A program made the translations under genes and the position numbers. A stretch of 64,000 nucleotides of DNA. Origin: Chlorophyllum brunneum. Lineage: Eukaryota > Basidiomycota > Agaricomycetes > Agaricales > Agaricaceae. Each line of letters opens with the position of its first letter. Within the stretch, counting starts at the first letter, position 1. The stretch lies in contig OY756144.1 in NCBI GenBank assembly GCA_963576785.1, positions 2,356,001 through 2,420,000 on the forward strand, in the 5' to 3' direction. Positions 35,553-46,142 of this stretch are shown here, piece after piece. The notes under the pieces were generated by a model. The model ran no database searches. It was not told where the DNA came from and saw nothing but the letters and a program-made list of their open reading frames with translations.

Positions 35553-36437
35553 CTAGCGACGAATGAAGGGTATCTGGAAGGCAGATACGAGTGCGCGAGC
35601 GCGGTTCTCAGCACCGACGCCTGAGGCATTTGTGACAAAGTGGATATGCATGCCGTACATTTTGGGGTATGCGTCCTGGTTAACTTCGATCTGGGGGAAG
35701 AAACCCATGGCCTGAGGTGGGAGACCAAAGGAGACGACGCCAGATACGGCACTAGGAGTGTTGATACTGGAAGATTGTGGTGGTAGGACTACGCCATTGA
35801 ACTCGCGTAGACGTGGTAGCACGAATTCGACAAGGGATCCAATAAATTCGTACATGCTCTGGCCCTTGAGTTCAACCTTGACTCCAGCAGGGACACCTGG
35901 TCTAATCCAACCTCCAACAGCCTTCTTTCCTCGTACAATCTGAATACCTTCCACTGCATGTCGACCACCGGCTTTATAGCTTTCACCAGTCAACGCCCGC
36001 ATGGCCATAATTGCACCCAACAAATTACTCTTGCTCTGTAACGCCTCTTTCACCATCGTATGTATCACGATTTTCTCCAACTTGATCACATTGGTAGGAG
36101 ACGATGGTGGAGGTGGTTTTTTGCCGATTTGGGAACCACCGACTGGTGGATTGTGACGGTTTTTGGTGTATGGGTCATTAGGGTCGAATTTGAGACGGAT
36201 TTGACGTGTAGCGGGACGAGGGAGATGTTCGTGTTGGTAGGTCATGTACATTAGATCATCTTGGAGGGTGTTGTAGTAGTGGTCTTCGAGACGGCATGGT
36301 GCGAATTCGCGAGTGACGATGTTGACGGGTGGACGTGGAAGGCCTGTGGTTCTGTCTTTGCGTAGGTGTGCGCGAATGCGAGGTGCACGTCCGAAGCGAG
36401 TTGGGAGAGAAGCGACTCTGCTCGCCGCGGTTGACAT
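35553..36437 (-). CDS. MRPL7: Mitochondrial large-subunit ribosomal protein uL5m
   Basis: Single uninterrupted exon of 294 residues from ATG 36437 (MSTAASRVASLPTRFGRAPR, a basic presequence-like start) to TAG. The frame stays open upstream to about 36536, but the Met I chose begins a typical mitochondrial targeting sequence. The L5 core begins near KLEKIVIHTMVKEALQSKSNLLGA, then ALTGESYKAGGR, a long insertion, ELKGQSMYEFIGSLVEFVLPRLREFNG, and the C-terminal L5 block with EVNQDAYPKMYGMHIHFVT. It is part of the 54S mitoribosomal subunit, where uL5 contacts the central protuberance. One of the few intronless genes here. 158 bp from the GH43 stop, same strand. Confidence 0.82.
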   Translation of the reverse strand: MSTAASRVASLPTRFGRAPRIRAHLRKDRTTGLPRPPVNIVTREFAPCRLEDHYYNTLQDDLMYMTYQHEHLPRPATRQIRLKFDPNDPYTKNRHNPPVGGSQIGKKPPPPSSPTNVIKLEKIVIHTMVKEALQSKSNLLGAIMAMRALTGESYKAGGRHAVEGIQIVRGKKAVGGWIRPGVPAGVKVELKGQSMYEFIGSLVEFVLPRLREFNGVVLPPQSSSINTPSAVSGVVSFGLPPQAMGFFPQIEVNQDAYPKMYGMHIHFVTNASGVGAENRARALVSAFQIPFIRR

Positions 36438-36594
36438 TGAGCAGGACTGGAAGTATGTGCGTGAAGTGACGGAAGGAAAAGTTTGATGTTTGGTTCTCAG
36501 GTCAAAGACAAATAACGCGTCCGCGTCGTCGATCAATATTCAGGATCTTAATTCTGTCTCTCAATATGACAATACATGCTGACCCCACCAGACA

Positions 36595-38605
36595 CTAGTC
36601 GTCGTAAATGTTTCCGTACACGACCATCCTATCAAGATCCGCGGCAGCTGTACAAAGCATCATGAGTGGTTTGATCTTAACAAAGAGTGGAGGCTTACCT
36701 CCATTGAATCCGGACACTGTCAGCGAGTTCGTCCCTCCTTCGTTGAATGTTACATTCAGTGGTTGGCTGAAGATGATTCCAGCATTTCCACTCCGCTGTC
36801 GTAGGAAGACAGGCGCTCCTCCATTTACTGAGACAGAGGCTGTCCGATTCAAAATGAATGATTGTCCAGAAGCTCCTCGGTTGTCGCCCCCTGAGCAAAC
36901 TATTAGTGAAACTCATACCACACCATCGCCAATACGCACACAAGCCATCAGGGTTGTGGTAGTAAAGTGACACCCATTGCGGCTTTCCCGTTCCGACAAT
37001 ACTGTTGATTGTAATCGAAGAATTCTGGAAGACTATCACGACGTTGGTGAGTCTCCGAAGATCCTGTTTCCTTAAACTTACTATCGGTTACAATTCCGTG
37101 ACCAGAACATGTCGGCTATAGATTTGAACATCACAAGGCTGTTAATTCTTGTGTTTTGTTCCATCATTCAACACTTACACAAACCGTCTTGTACGCAGAT
37201 CCCGCGATAACGCCGTGTTCTGCTTCGTAGGTTCGACCTTTCGGATAAGTAACTTGGGCCGTCTCGACATCAATAGAAAATAGGTCATGCCAATCCACTG
37301 TGAACGACCCAGTCTCATCATTCACGTTTGCAGGCAACCAAGTATATCTAGCGTAACCGTCAGTCCTTCACAAATACTTGGAAGGGTGGGGGCGATTACT
37401 GACGTGCTGTCATACAAATCTTTTGCAGTTGTCCATTCATCGCCACAATATAGTATCACAGTCTCGTGAGTCCCTTTGATTGCAAATGACATAGTGCTCT
37501 GAGAGTTGAAGGTTCTCGTTCCAGATCTGTTGAGGAGCATTTTGGGTCTCAGCCACAGTTTTTTCTCCGGGTCCGTCAGTGTGAGCACTCACGGTGCTAT
37601 ATATGATTGAATCGACCATGGACCTGCCAACTTCTCGGCAGAGAATACCACAACGTTGTTGGGTCTATAACCGGTCTTGTGAGACATCAAGATATAATAC
37701 CTTTTGCCAGAGAAGACGATAGCAGGAGCTTCCAGGTCAAAATCTCAATACACCGACCGGTGAGTACCCAAACTCTTGCTCAGTGGAAATGATCACTCAC
37801 CCAGGAACGTATACACGACTTTTTCAATGTCAGTGAAGTTTGAGTTCATCCTACTGATCAAGTTGTCGTGCGCCGCTGGGTCATCTCCATTGCTATACAA
37901 AGCATATGCAGATCCTGAGCGATGTCCGTGAGTTCATCATGGCGACCCAATCTCAAAATACACACCATCAACATCCTGGAATAACCCAAAATCCTGGCTT
38001 GTCCCTCCTAGTGGACTGAATGCCCTCTGAAACGTATACGGACCTACAAGAGTTCCAGCCCATCAGCTACTTCACAGTAAAAGAAACATCTCACTGCCAT
38101 ACCAGTAATATTCGGACTAATTGCCACACCTTGTCTCAATAGTCCATATGTCGAGTTATCAGAATGGAACCATAGCACCCAATTCTTATTAACAGGATCA
38201 AAGACAGCTTTTGGTCTCTCCGCTACGCGATCGGGTGCAATATCCGTTCCAGGGATGGGAGACAAGGCTCGCCCCTCATTTTTCCAGTTCGAGAGGTCAT
38301 CAGAAGAATATACGTTGATGCCTGCAAAGTCGAGTAAATCCTTTTCCTGAAAACTGGACGGCATGAATGTCTATGGTTGGTTATTCATACAGACCGGAAA
38401 ACACATTCTTATCCTCCTGTCTTTCATTTTGTCCGAACCAGTACCACCTTCCTTCGTGTTCGACCATTCCTCCCGCATGCGCACTCAAGATTTGTCCATC
38501 TGTGTCATACCATGTCGCACCAGGGACGATATATTTGTTTTTCCTCCCATCAACTCCAGTAGCAATGGCAGCGAGGAGACAAAGTAATAGCCCAGCAAGA
38601 ATCAT
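36595..38605 (-). CDS. Secreted glycoside hydrolase family 43 with C-terminal CBM35-like domain
   Basis: Multi-exon gene from ATG 38605 to TAG at 36595-36597. The start MILAGLLLCLLAAIATGVDG is a signal peptide. Next come ATWYDTDGQILSAHAGGM and GRWYWFGQN, which form the first blade of the GH43 propeller, then INVYSSDDLSNWKNEGRAL, ERPKAVFDPVNKNWVLWFH, DVDGVYFEI, YYLMSHKTGYRPNNVVVFSA and AGPWS, typical of fungal GH43 of the galactanase/xylosidase-like subfamilies. The last part (36595-37040) reads SVSVNGGAPVFLRQRSGNAG, then VTFNEGGTNSLTV and AADLDRMVVYG, a beta-sandwich resembling CBM35. Expected to cut side chains or backbone of plant hemicellulose or pectic galactan; substrate cannot be assigned. 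Exon junctions were only partly solved, but I saw no frame break. Confidence 0.75.
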
Positions 38606-39123
38606 TAGCGAAGGTCCAGGTCTGGGATGATGATACACACATCGTGGATGTAGGTACTATATATTTGTTCATGGTTGGTCATTGCTGGATCCATCGAAGA
38701 GACAGAACCCTCGTGAAAAAACCGAGAGAAGACCAGTCTACTGGAGTTCTAAGAATATATGTGCCGATTTTATGCGGCCGTGATGCTTGGGTGGTTCACG
38801 AGATGCATTAGAGAAGTATTATCCTAACCGATGTACCCGCGAACAAAGATGTACCGGGCCGGCTGAAGTGGTTCGTAGGATGTAAACAAGCACATTTGAC
38901 CCTAACGAAGTATCCGGTAGCTTTCATTTCTCTTCCGGTCAAGCACCTACTTATGATCTGGGCGTCAATCACTGTTGATTGATAGGTACTCCCTTCATTC
39001 CTCCGTTCTACCACCATGGGGGAAGGGGCCAGTCCGCAAGGTTCTTGTTCAATCCCACTGACCTTCATACATCCATAATTAAGCTTTTCAGCAGAATTCT
39101 TTCACAATGCTCACAATTTTACG
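38606..39123. promoter_or_regulatory. Divergent intergenic region between GH43 and NACHT genes
   Basis: About 520 bp containing the promoters of both genes. Short frames on the minus strand (38808-39068) have no family resemblance. No repeat or RNA gene seen. Confidence 0.35.
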
Positions 39124-41398
39124 ATGAACAATTCAACTATTATTGGTGTATATCAAGCAAATGAGGCCCCTTGTAAGTACTTGACCAGTGCGAACAGTTG
39201 TCTCAAACTCACAACTCGACAGTAATGAAGATTCTCGCGGAGGAGACACTTCAGGGCGCAGAATTCGACTCATCTGAGCGCTATCCTCCTCCCAGCTGTC
39301 ATCCCGGCACACGACAGAGCATCTGTGATAACGTCCGTGCATGGGCACGCAATTCCTCTCGCAAGGAGAGATTGTTGTGGCTCCACGGTCTTGCGGGCGT
39401 TGGGAAATCAGCCATAGCGCAGACGATCGCAGAGACAGAACCCCAATCATCGACCATTTTCTTTTCACGACCCAACAAACGCAACGACCCACAACGCGTG
39501 TTCGTCACCATTGCATATCAACTCGTTGTCAAATATCCCGTCTATCGTCAATACGTCCTTGGACTCCTCGCGTCTGATCCTAAAGTCGTCAAAAAAGCTA
39601 TGGCTCAACAATTCGAGATGTTCATCGTGAAGCCTTTCGCGGAGAACAGGCTCCTGGATGGTCAGGAAGGAACTGCGCTGATAATTCTTGATGGATTGGA
39701 CGAGTGCTCAGGTGAAAGAGCACGGCGCGAGCTCATTCTTCTCATTGGAAAGTTTGCACACAAGTATCCGACAGCCCCGCTCATTTGGATCATTACGAGC
39801 CGACCAGAACCTCACATCAAGACTGCATTCTCAGCCGAGGGGGTTAAAGCAAGTTGTCTGGAGATGGAGGTGCCCTTCGATACTGACGAGGCTTGCCGAG
39901 ACGTGGAACTATATCTACGTGAAAAGTTTGATGAGATTCGGGAAAATTACCCCGAGTCGTTCCCTTCGACCGCACAGCAGTGGCCTCTGGAATCACACTT
40001 TTTAAAAGTCGCAAGCAGGGCACGAGGCTTGTTTGTCTTCGCCACGACAGTTGTTCTGTTCGTTGATGACGAGAATTGCGGGAACCCAGTTTCTCAATTG
40101 CATAGGGTCCTCAGCGTCATCGATAATACATCGTCATCTGCGAGCCAGAACAATCCCTTTGCGACTCTCGATGCGCTCTACACCGAAATCCTCTCTGAAA
40201 TACCTCAGGAAACATACATCATGACGAAGAATGTCCTCATAACCCACATCTACTGGCTGGTGCCACCGCACCCTTGCTACATATGCAATTGGCTTGGTCT
40301 TACGCAGGCGGACGTATACGGTGCTCTCCGAAAGCTTTATTCTGTTCTCCGAATCCCGCCTCCGGAGCGACCCCATGACGATATTCAGGTCTTTCATTCT
40401 TCATTTTCCGAGTATCTCCTTTCTCCCTCACGCTCTGGTCGATTCGCGTTGACTTCGTCGGACATGAAAGAGCTTGTCTTGGCGATCAGCCTGCGAATTC
40501 TATCCGAGTCGCACAACAAAGGTCAGTTCTGCGAATCATACGTGGTATAAATCATTGTTCATCCCCGCTCCAGATCTTTCGATTATCCAGATACCCCGGA
40601 TCTGCTTGAGCTGGGCTTCCGTTCCAGATGAAGTCGTAGCACGCGGTCCGTTTTCGGCACTGAATATCAACCAGACCCTGTTCGCAACCTGCCTTCGGCT
40701 CTTGGCTTCGTTTTCGATCGATGCAGTGGATGACTGTGTATGGGATGCCCTTGATCATCTTCGCCCATTCTTTGAAGACCTGGACTTCGCGATGCTTGCC
40801 CATGCCACTAATAATCAGCTAGCCTGGGTTTTAACGGGGATAACAAGATCTGTGAGTTTGATTCTTGCATTCCGCCCGGGGTTTCGGCACACTTAAATCA
40901 TAATCAAAAAAGCACCTTTTCCGCAGATTTGAGAAATGGAATGTAGCTCAAGTAATACCCATTCGATCTCTGGATTTATCACGTATTCGATTAGATGTAG
41001 TGGCTAGACTTCATTATTTCAGCGGTCTATCACATATTCGACCCGATCCCCCAAGATTGGCAGTGGACACGCTCGTTGGACTTCATCTTCATGCCAGACA
41101 TCCACAAACGGAATCCAAGTTTGTAAGTTTTCACCGAATTGTACGGGTGGTGCTGACTTGCTAACGAAATATTGAATAGGTTCATTTAGGTGCTTGTATC
41201 CCCCATGCTTGGCGTAAACGTTTCGAAGAAGATGCAGCTCGGCGGGCACATGTCTACCAGCATCTCACGACCATCATGAACGTCATGCCCCTCCACCCTG
41301 TCACATTATTTTACAAAGGTCCCGGGAGTTGTGCACTCGTCGTGCTCGAGATGGATGAACAAATTTGGGTTTATGCCCTTCCTTACCATCTGTCTTAG
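39124..41398 (+). CDS. NACHT-domain STAND NTPase (NWD2-like), intact
   Basis: Five exons, 39124..39172, 39223..40521, 40574..40851, 40913..41122 and 41180..41398, give 684 residues with every phase correct. The short N-terminus leads into FDSSERYPPPSCHPGTRQSI, the usual lead-in of mushroom NACHT proteins. P-loop GLAGVGKSA lies near residue 90, then VFVTIAYQL, Walker B ALIILDGLDECSG, sensor WIITSRPEPH, a winged-helix/HETHS-like region (FATLDALYTEILSEIP, SCHPCYICNWLGL-like motifs) and LLSPSRSGRF. The C-terminal 200 residues have no WD40 or ankyrin repeats; they end HPVTLFYKGPGSC...YALPYHLS, a module shared with the decayed gene at 4.9 kb. STAND NTPases act as ligand-triggered switches, and in fungi NACHT proteins take part in non-self recognition; the specific role here is unknown. 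Ends 130 bp from the convergent DUF4203-like gene. Confidence 0.88.
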
Positions 41399-41527
41399 GT
41401 TATTTACTATGACACGAAAAATTCGTTACGATGGGACAGAAGTACTAGGTACAATAAATTCAAGGTGCGGGAACTAAGGGTGTACATACATACAAAACAC
41501 ATCATATGTACTAACAAACTACAACAG

Positions 41528-43509
41528 TCATGAATGAGCCTTAACCCTCACTTCACGCCAAAAGTCTTCCCATCGTGGCGCACGCTCTTTCTTCGCATTC
41601 TCAACAGCTCGAGTATTATCTTCCTCCTCTACCTCTGTTTCCTTCACCTCACGTTTCCTCAGAGGAGATTTCGTAACCTGTGACGCCGCAGAAGAAGCTT
41701 GGTGCGTAGTAATATCCCTTTCATCAATTGGACCCGACGTCGAACCGGATGTAGAAACGGGACCGAACGCATCCCTCTGTGCAACAGCAATTCGATCTAG
41801 AGCTTTGATAAGGGAAGGTGTGGCGGGTACGGGAACTGCGCCAGGGGTATCAGGACTTAAATTCAAGCCTGGCCCATGCCGCTTCATGAAGGCTGGACTC
41901 CACCGTCCGTGATCGTTAGACGATCGTCGTTGGCTGACGCTTGTCAGGTCCTCTTCTTCGTGATCTGAATAATCCGGGATTGTGTCTACATTCCCGCCTT
42001 TGAGCTTCTTAAGTTCGGTCAATTCGGCGTCATAATCAATAGTGAGAGGTTTAGATGGATCCTCTGTGGTAGTAGTACCGAATTTCTTCTTAAGAGCTTT
42101 AGGAGGTTCATCGACCAACGTAGGTGTTGAGGATGAATAACTGAGAGGATGAAGTAGAAATGGAGATTTCTTCAGGTCACCTTCGAGTTCTTCATCAGAT
42201 GAACTGAGCTCGTCAAGCGCACCGAATTTAACGGGTTTACGTTTACGCGAAGTTGGATGAAGTCGGCGTGTATTGGATTGGGTGCGTGATTTCTTGAGGA
42301 GACCGCCTGGAGATAATACAGAGAATGAAGGCGAGGTTTCGTCAAGTTTGAGAGGGGTAAGAGCGGATTGGGGAGTGACTTTGAGATCTGAGTCGGGAGG
42401 GAAGATGATAGGATCGCGTTTGTCGTGGTTTGAGAAGAAACGGTCCCAGAAGGGCTTGGGAGGCTCGAATACTCCTGCTCTGTCGGCTTGGTTGGGAAGA
42501 TTGGCCATGTAGTTCGAGAGGTAATTGTCCCATTTCTGTCACGAGAAGTATGAGTGACTATAGTGATAAAAATGGGCGAGGATGGCTCACCTCGTCGGGG
42601 CACTCGCCAAGCCATCGGCGTAATGCCCAGTCGGCAGCGCCTCCGAAGGCAAGGATTAGACAAAACCCAGCACTGAGTCCTTTCTCTTTGCCGGTACCCC
42701 AGCTGTCACCGTCATGGAGCCAGAGCCGTTCCCAAACATTGGCCCATGCATCAATTCTTGGGTTCGAGAGGAGTGCAATTGAAAGAACCACACCAAATGC
42801 TCCGTTGGACGATGTACAAAAACGGACGGTTGGATGGAGAAGCCAAGGGTGGAATTTGGGGACAAAGTAAAAGAGGAGGACAAGGAAGGTTAGGAGAGGG
42901 GCGAGGATCGCTGTCAGTACGACTCTTGGCGGGAGAGTGGGGTGGATGATGACACATAGAGCAAGAGACGCCAAGGCACTGAAGGTGAAGAGTCAATGAT
43001 AGGGGTGAGATTAATTTAGATTACGCTTACCCTCCAGACATTCCGGCCATGGTTAGAGCGGCATAGCGATAGCGACCAGCAAGGAGAGTGGTGAACACAC
43101 AGACAAGTAGCCAAACAGCCAGAAATGATTTTGATGACAGCGGAGCAGATGAGGTTTTCGTTGGGATAAGAAGGGACAAGAGAGTGGCAAGGTGCACTAG
43201 AATAGAAGTCAGCTATATCGGATAGATCGACAACAGGCGGGACATACGGCCAGTGGTGTAGCCACAAGCCAAACCGCCAATGCCTCCTTCCAAGTACCAG
43301 TTGAGTTTCCGCTTCTTGCTCTTCTCAAAGGCTCCCGGCAAGGCAGCATAATCGGCGCTAGGCGGAAAGGACCGTGATCGATCGAGCATCAGGAAGGTTC
43401 CGGCAAACGTGAGGACAAGAGATAAACATAAGAGGGGCAGGGTATAAGCAAGAGAATAGGGCGTCGAAGAGAGCAGATAAGTTAGAGTCGGCTTAGAATC
43501 GTCTGACAT
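41528..43509 (-). CDS. DUF4203-like multi-pass membrane protein with long cytosolic tail
   Basis: Four exons, complement(43248..43509), (43031..43196), (42591..42978) and (41528..42535), in phase, give 607 residues. The N-terminal 270 residues contain about seven hydrophobic segments (for example SLAYTLPLLCLSLVLTFAGTF, FLAVWLLVCVFTTLLAG, ALASLALCVIIHP, LTAILAPLLTFLVLLFYFV, GFCLILAFGGAADWAL). The rest is a hydrophilic, Ser/Pro/Lys-rich tail with SDEELEGD, SDHEEEDL and a final WEDFWREVRVKAHS. The membrane part resembles the TM7S3/TM198-like DUF4203 region; this is a moderate call from the segment pattern. Function unknown. The window shows no signal peptide other than the first membrane helix. 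Confidence 0.6.
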
Positions 43510-44587
43510 TGCAGAAAGGGTCGTAAATGAGGTCGTAAAGCGTTACAGGTCGTTAGGTCGTTACTGGTGAGTGATAGAGACCGTAGAGGTGTCGCGAAAA
43601 GAGAGGATAGTGTCCTCGCAGGAGAGGAATGCCGGAAGCCCGTTGAGCGTCGTCGATGCTCGTGCGCAGACGCTGCCTCACCACCGCACCAAATAGGGGT
43701 TGTTTGTCAAACGCATCCAGACCAAACAATGCCATTGCGGCCCTAAACACTGCGTTAGATCACCTGTACACAAGCTGTACACAACCAGAGGCCCATCCGT
43801 CGCACTTCATAGTGGCAGGGAGTCAAGTGCTGGGGTATGGTGCACACTCCGACCGTTCTCATACAGCGGATTAGATCGTCTCCAAAGCTAGTCGCTACAT
43901 GGGGTTCAGAGGCCAATGAAACCTCATGCGTCGATCCCTCAAGCGTTCCGTGATCGACTCCCTGGGCAAGGGGTTGGGGTTCAGAATAGACGAAGAAGGT
44001 ATTCACCAACTAGTGAAAAATATGTGGCTAGTAGGGAGTCATCGACCCAGATAAACGAAATTCAATTTGACCTATCTAATGAGTTGGGTCAGATCAAACC
44101 CATTCTACCTCACCCTATCCAGTCCTCGCTCATCGGGTCTACGACATACACTTAACTATGAATAGCTCACTTAAAAGGGCCTTAACATTCTCACAAAAAA
44201 TAATAATGCTCAAACTGTGTTGAAACAGGAATCTGGCTTCCCAGAAGCTGAGTAAGAAATATGTTCGACAGTCAGATTTATCTCGGCGCGCTGAGCACGT
44301 CACCTCAAAGGCAGGAAGTCCTACACACCGACCACGAACCACCGACGCTGACGCCCGCAAAAATAAAAAGTAAAAATGCATTCTACTACCAGCCAACTAA
44401 CTTGGCTGATTAAAACATTCCTGCCGACGTGCAACGACACCCAGGCAGCGACGCGGCAGTGATACAAAAAATATGAGGAGGAGGATATAAAGGAGACGCA
44501 CGAAGTAATTTCAAATCCAACCCGGATAACACTTCGAACTCTTACCACCTCTACATAACGTTTCATCCTCACCTTTTCTAGTTCTCA
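43510..44587. promoter_or_regulatory. Intergenic region 43510-44587, upstream of aldo/keto reductase copy 1
   Basis: About 1.08 kb. The left part is the promoter of the membrane protein gene. The right part contains a block, 44234-44322, that is clearly similar to 47596-47682 upstream of the second reductase (GGCGCGCT, CACGTCA, AGGAAGT shared in order), so the tandem duplication included regulatory DNA. TATAAA-like sequence at 44486 (GGATATAAAGG) lies about 100 bp before the ATG. No gene seen. Confidence 0.5.
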
Positions 44588-46094
44588 ATGTCTTGGATGA
44601 AAGCTGCAACTCCGGAAACAAGTCTTGCGCGATACCGCGTGTTATCCCCTAATGCCGGCGTGCACGTCTCACCCATCCAACTGGGTGGCATGAGCATTGG
44701 TGACCAGTGGGATAAAATGGGGGAGAGGTCCAAAGATTCGAGCTTCGAGCTCTTGGACGCTTACTTCGATCACGGTGGCAACTTTATTGATACTTCTTCT
44801 AACTAGTGAGTACATCTTGAAGTATGTTCTTACTCTTGAATGTATACTGAGTCATTTGACAGTGAAGAAGGTTCTTCCGAAGAGTTCATTGGCGAATGGG
44901 CGGAGAAACGGGGTATTCGTGACCAGCTCTTCATCGCGACCAAGGTACGTGTACCGAGTGGATATTCGGAACTCCAGATGTGACGCCGGATGCACAGTAC
45001 ACCAGCAATACTATTAACCGAAGTGCGAAGGATTCATCCGTTCGACAGAATATGATGTATGTCGGGAATAATGCCAAGACGATGCGCATCAGCATCGAAG
45101 CTTCCCTAAACGCGCTGAGGACGAGTTACATCGACTTGTACTACCTCCACTGGTGGGATTGGGACACCAGTATAGAGGAGGTCATGCGATACTTGAATGT
45201 CCTCGTTCAGCAAGGCAAGGTCTTATATTTGGTATGTTGCATCTTTGATCAGAGGGACAACAGTTACTGACCAAGAGGTATTCAACTCGACAGGGTGTCT
45301 CTGACACTCCCGCTTGGGTCGTCGTGAAGGCAAATGCTTATGCTCGCCAGCACGGTCTCACCCCTTTCAGTGTATACCAAGGCGCCTGGAACCTTTTGGA
45401 GCGATCGTTTGAGCGGGAAATAATTCCGATGGCTCGTTCCGAAGGTCAGACCGTCCTGAATTCATACGACTGTGAAAAAATACTGATGTTGGTCTCAGGC
45501 CTCGCTTTGGTGCCTTGGGGTGTGCTCGCTGGAGAAAAGTTCCGAACCGACGAAGAAGAAGAACGGCGAAGGAGAACGGAAGGACGATACTTGGTCCCAA
45601 CTGGGAACGAAATGAACAAGAGAAGAAGGTTTGCAAGGCATTGGAGAAGGTTGCTGCCGAAGTGGGAGCAAAGCATATCACTGCTGGTGCGTCATAATGC
45701 CAAGGAACCACATGATCACAGAGAAACTGATTTAGTTTCCTAGTTGCCATTGCATACTTAATGCATAAGGCTACCCATGTGTTTCCGGTGATTGGAGGCC
45801 GAAAGGTGGAGCAGCTGCTAGCAAATTTAGAAGCACTTGATATCGCCTTGAGCCCGGATCAGATGAAGTACCTGGACAGTGCAGCCGAGTTTGAACCCGG
45901 GTTCCCGTACTGGATGACGGTGAGTATAGTTGTATCATAGTATAGCATTGAAGCTCCTGGCTGATCACCGTTACAAGGGAAACGGCACTGCTTACACCGA
46001 TTTCATGTTAATGAATGGCCATATCGACAAACAGCCGTATGCGGAGCCGATTCGACCTCAAGTTAAATCTGTACAAGAAAAACAGGAGAATTAG
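44588..46094 (+). pseudogene. Aldo/keto reductase, tandem copy 1, 10 bp coding deletion
   Basis: Same exon structure as copy 2: exons begin at 44588, after TTTGACAG near 44862, at TACACC (44997), at GGTGTCTCT (45294), after GTCTCAG near 45500, after TTTCCTAG near 45740 and at the final exon ending TAG 46092-46094. Catalytic-region blocks are kept: [19 protein letters not shown] (Asp and Tyr), DQLFIATK (Lys), YLHWWDWD (His) and VFPVIGGRK (cofactor binding). After FRTDEEEE the sequence lacks 10 bp relative to copy 2 (junction near 45568) and the frame changes: upstream reads [13 protein letters not shown], while the family sequence [15 protein letters not shown] continues in another frame. No GT-AG intron can repair it. 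AKR9-type aryl-alcohol dehydrogenases or norsolorinic-acid-reductase-like enzymes are the nearest family. Probably inactive unless the deletion is an assembly error. Confidence 0.75.
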
Positions 46095-46100
46095 CCAAAA

Positions 46101-46142
46101 ATCATGATGACAACGTAGAGTTGAAAACGTTGTCATGATGTT
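46101..46142. repeat. Inverted repeat (hairpin) 3' of reductase copy 1
   Basis: ATGACAACG at 46107-46115 and CGTTGTCAT at 46129-46137 are perfect complements around a 13 nt loop, with further imperfect pairing outside. It lies 7-12 bp after the stop codon, so it would sit in the 3' UTR. It is not present after copy 2. Confidence 0.6.
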
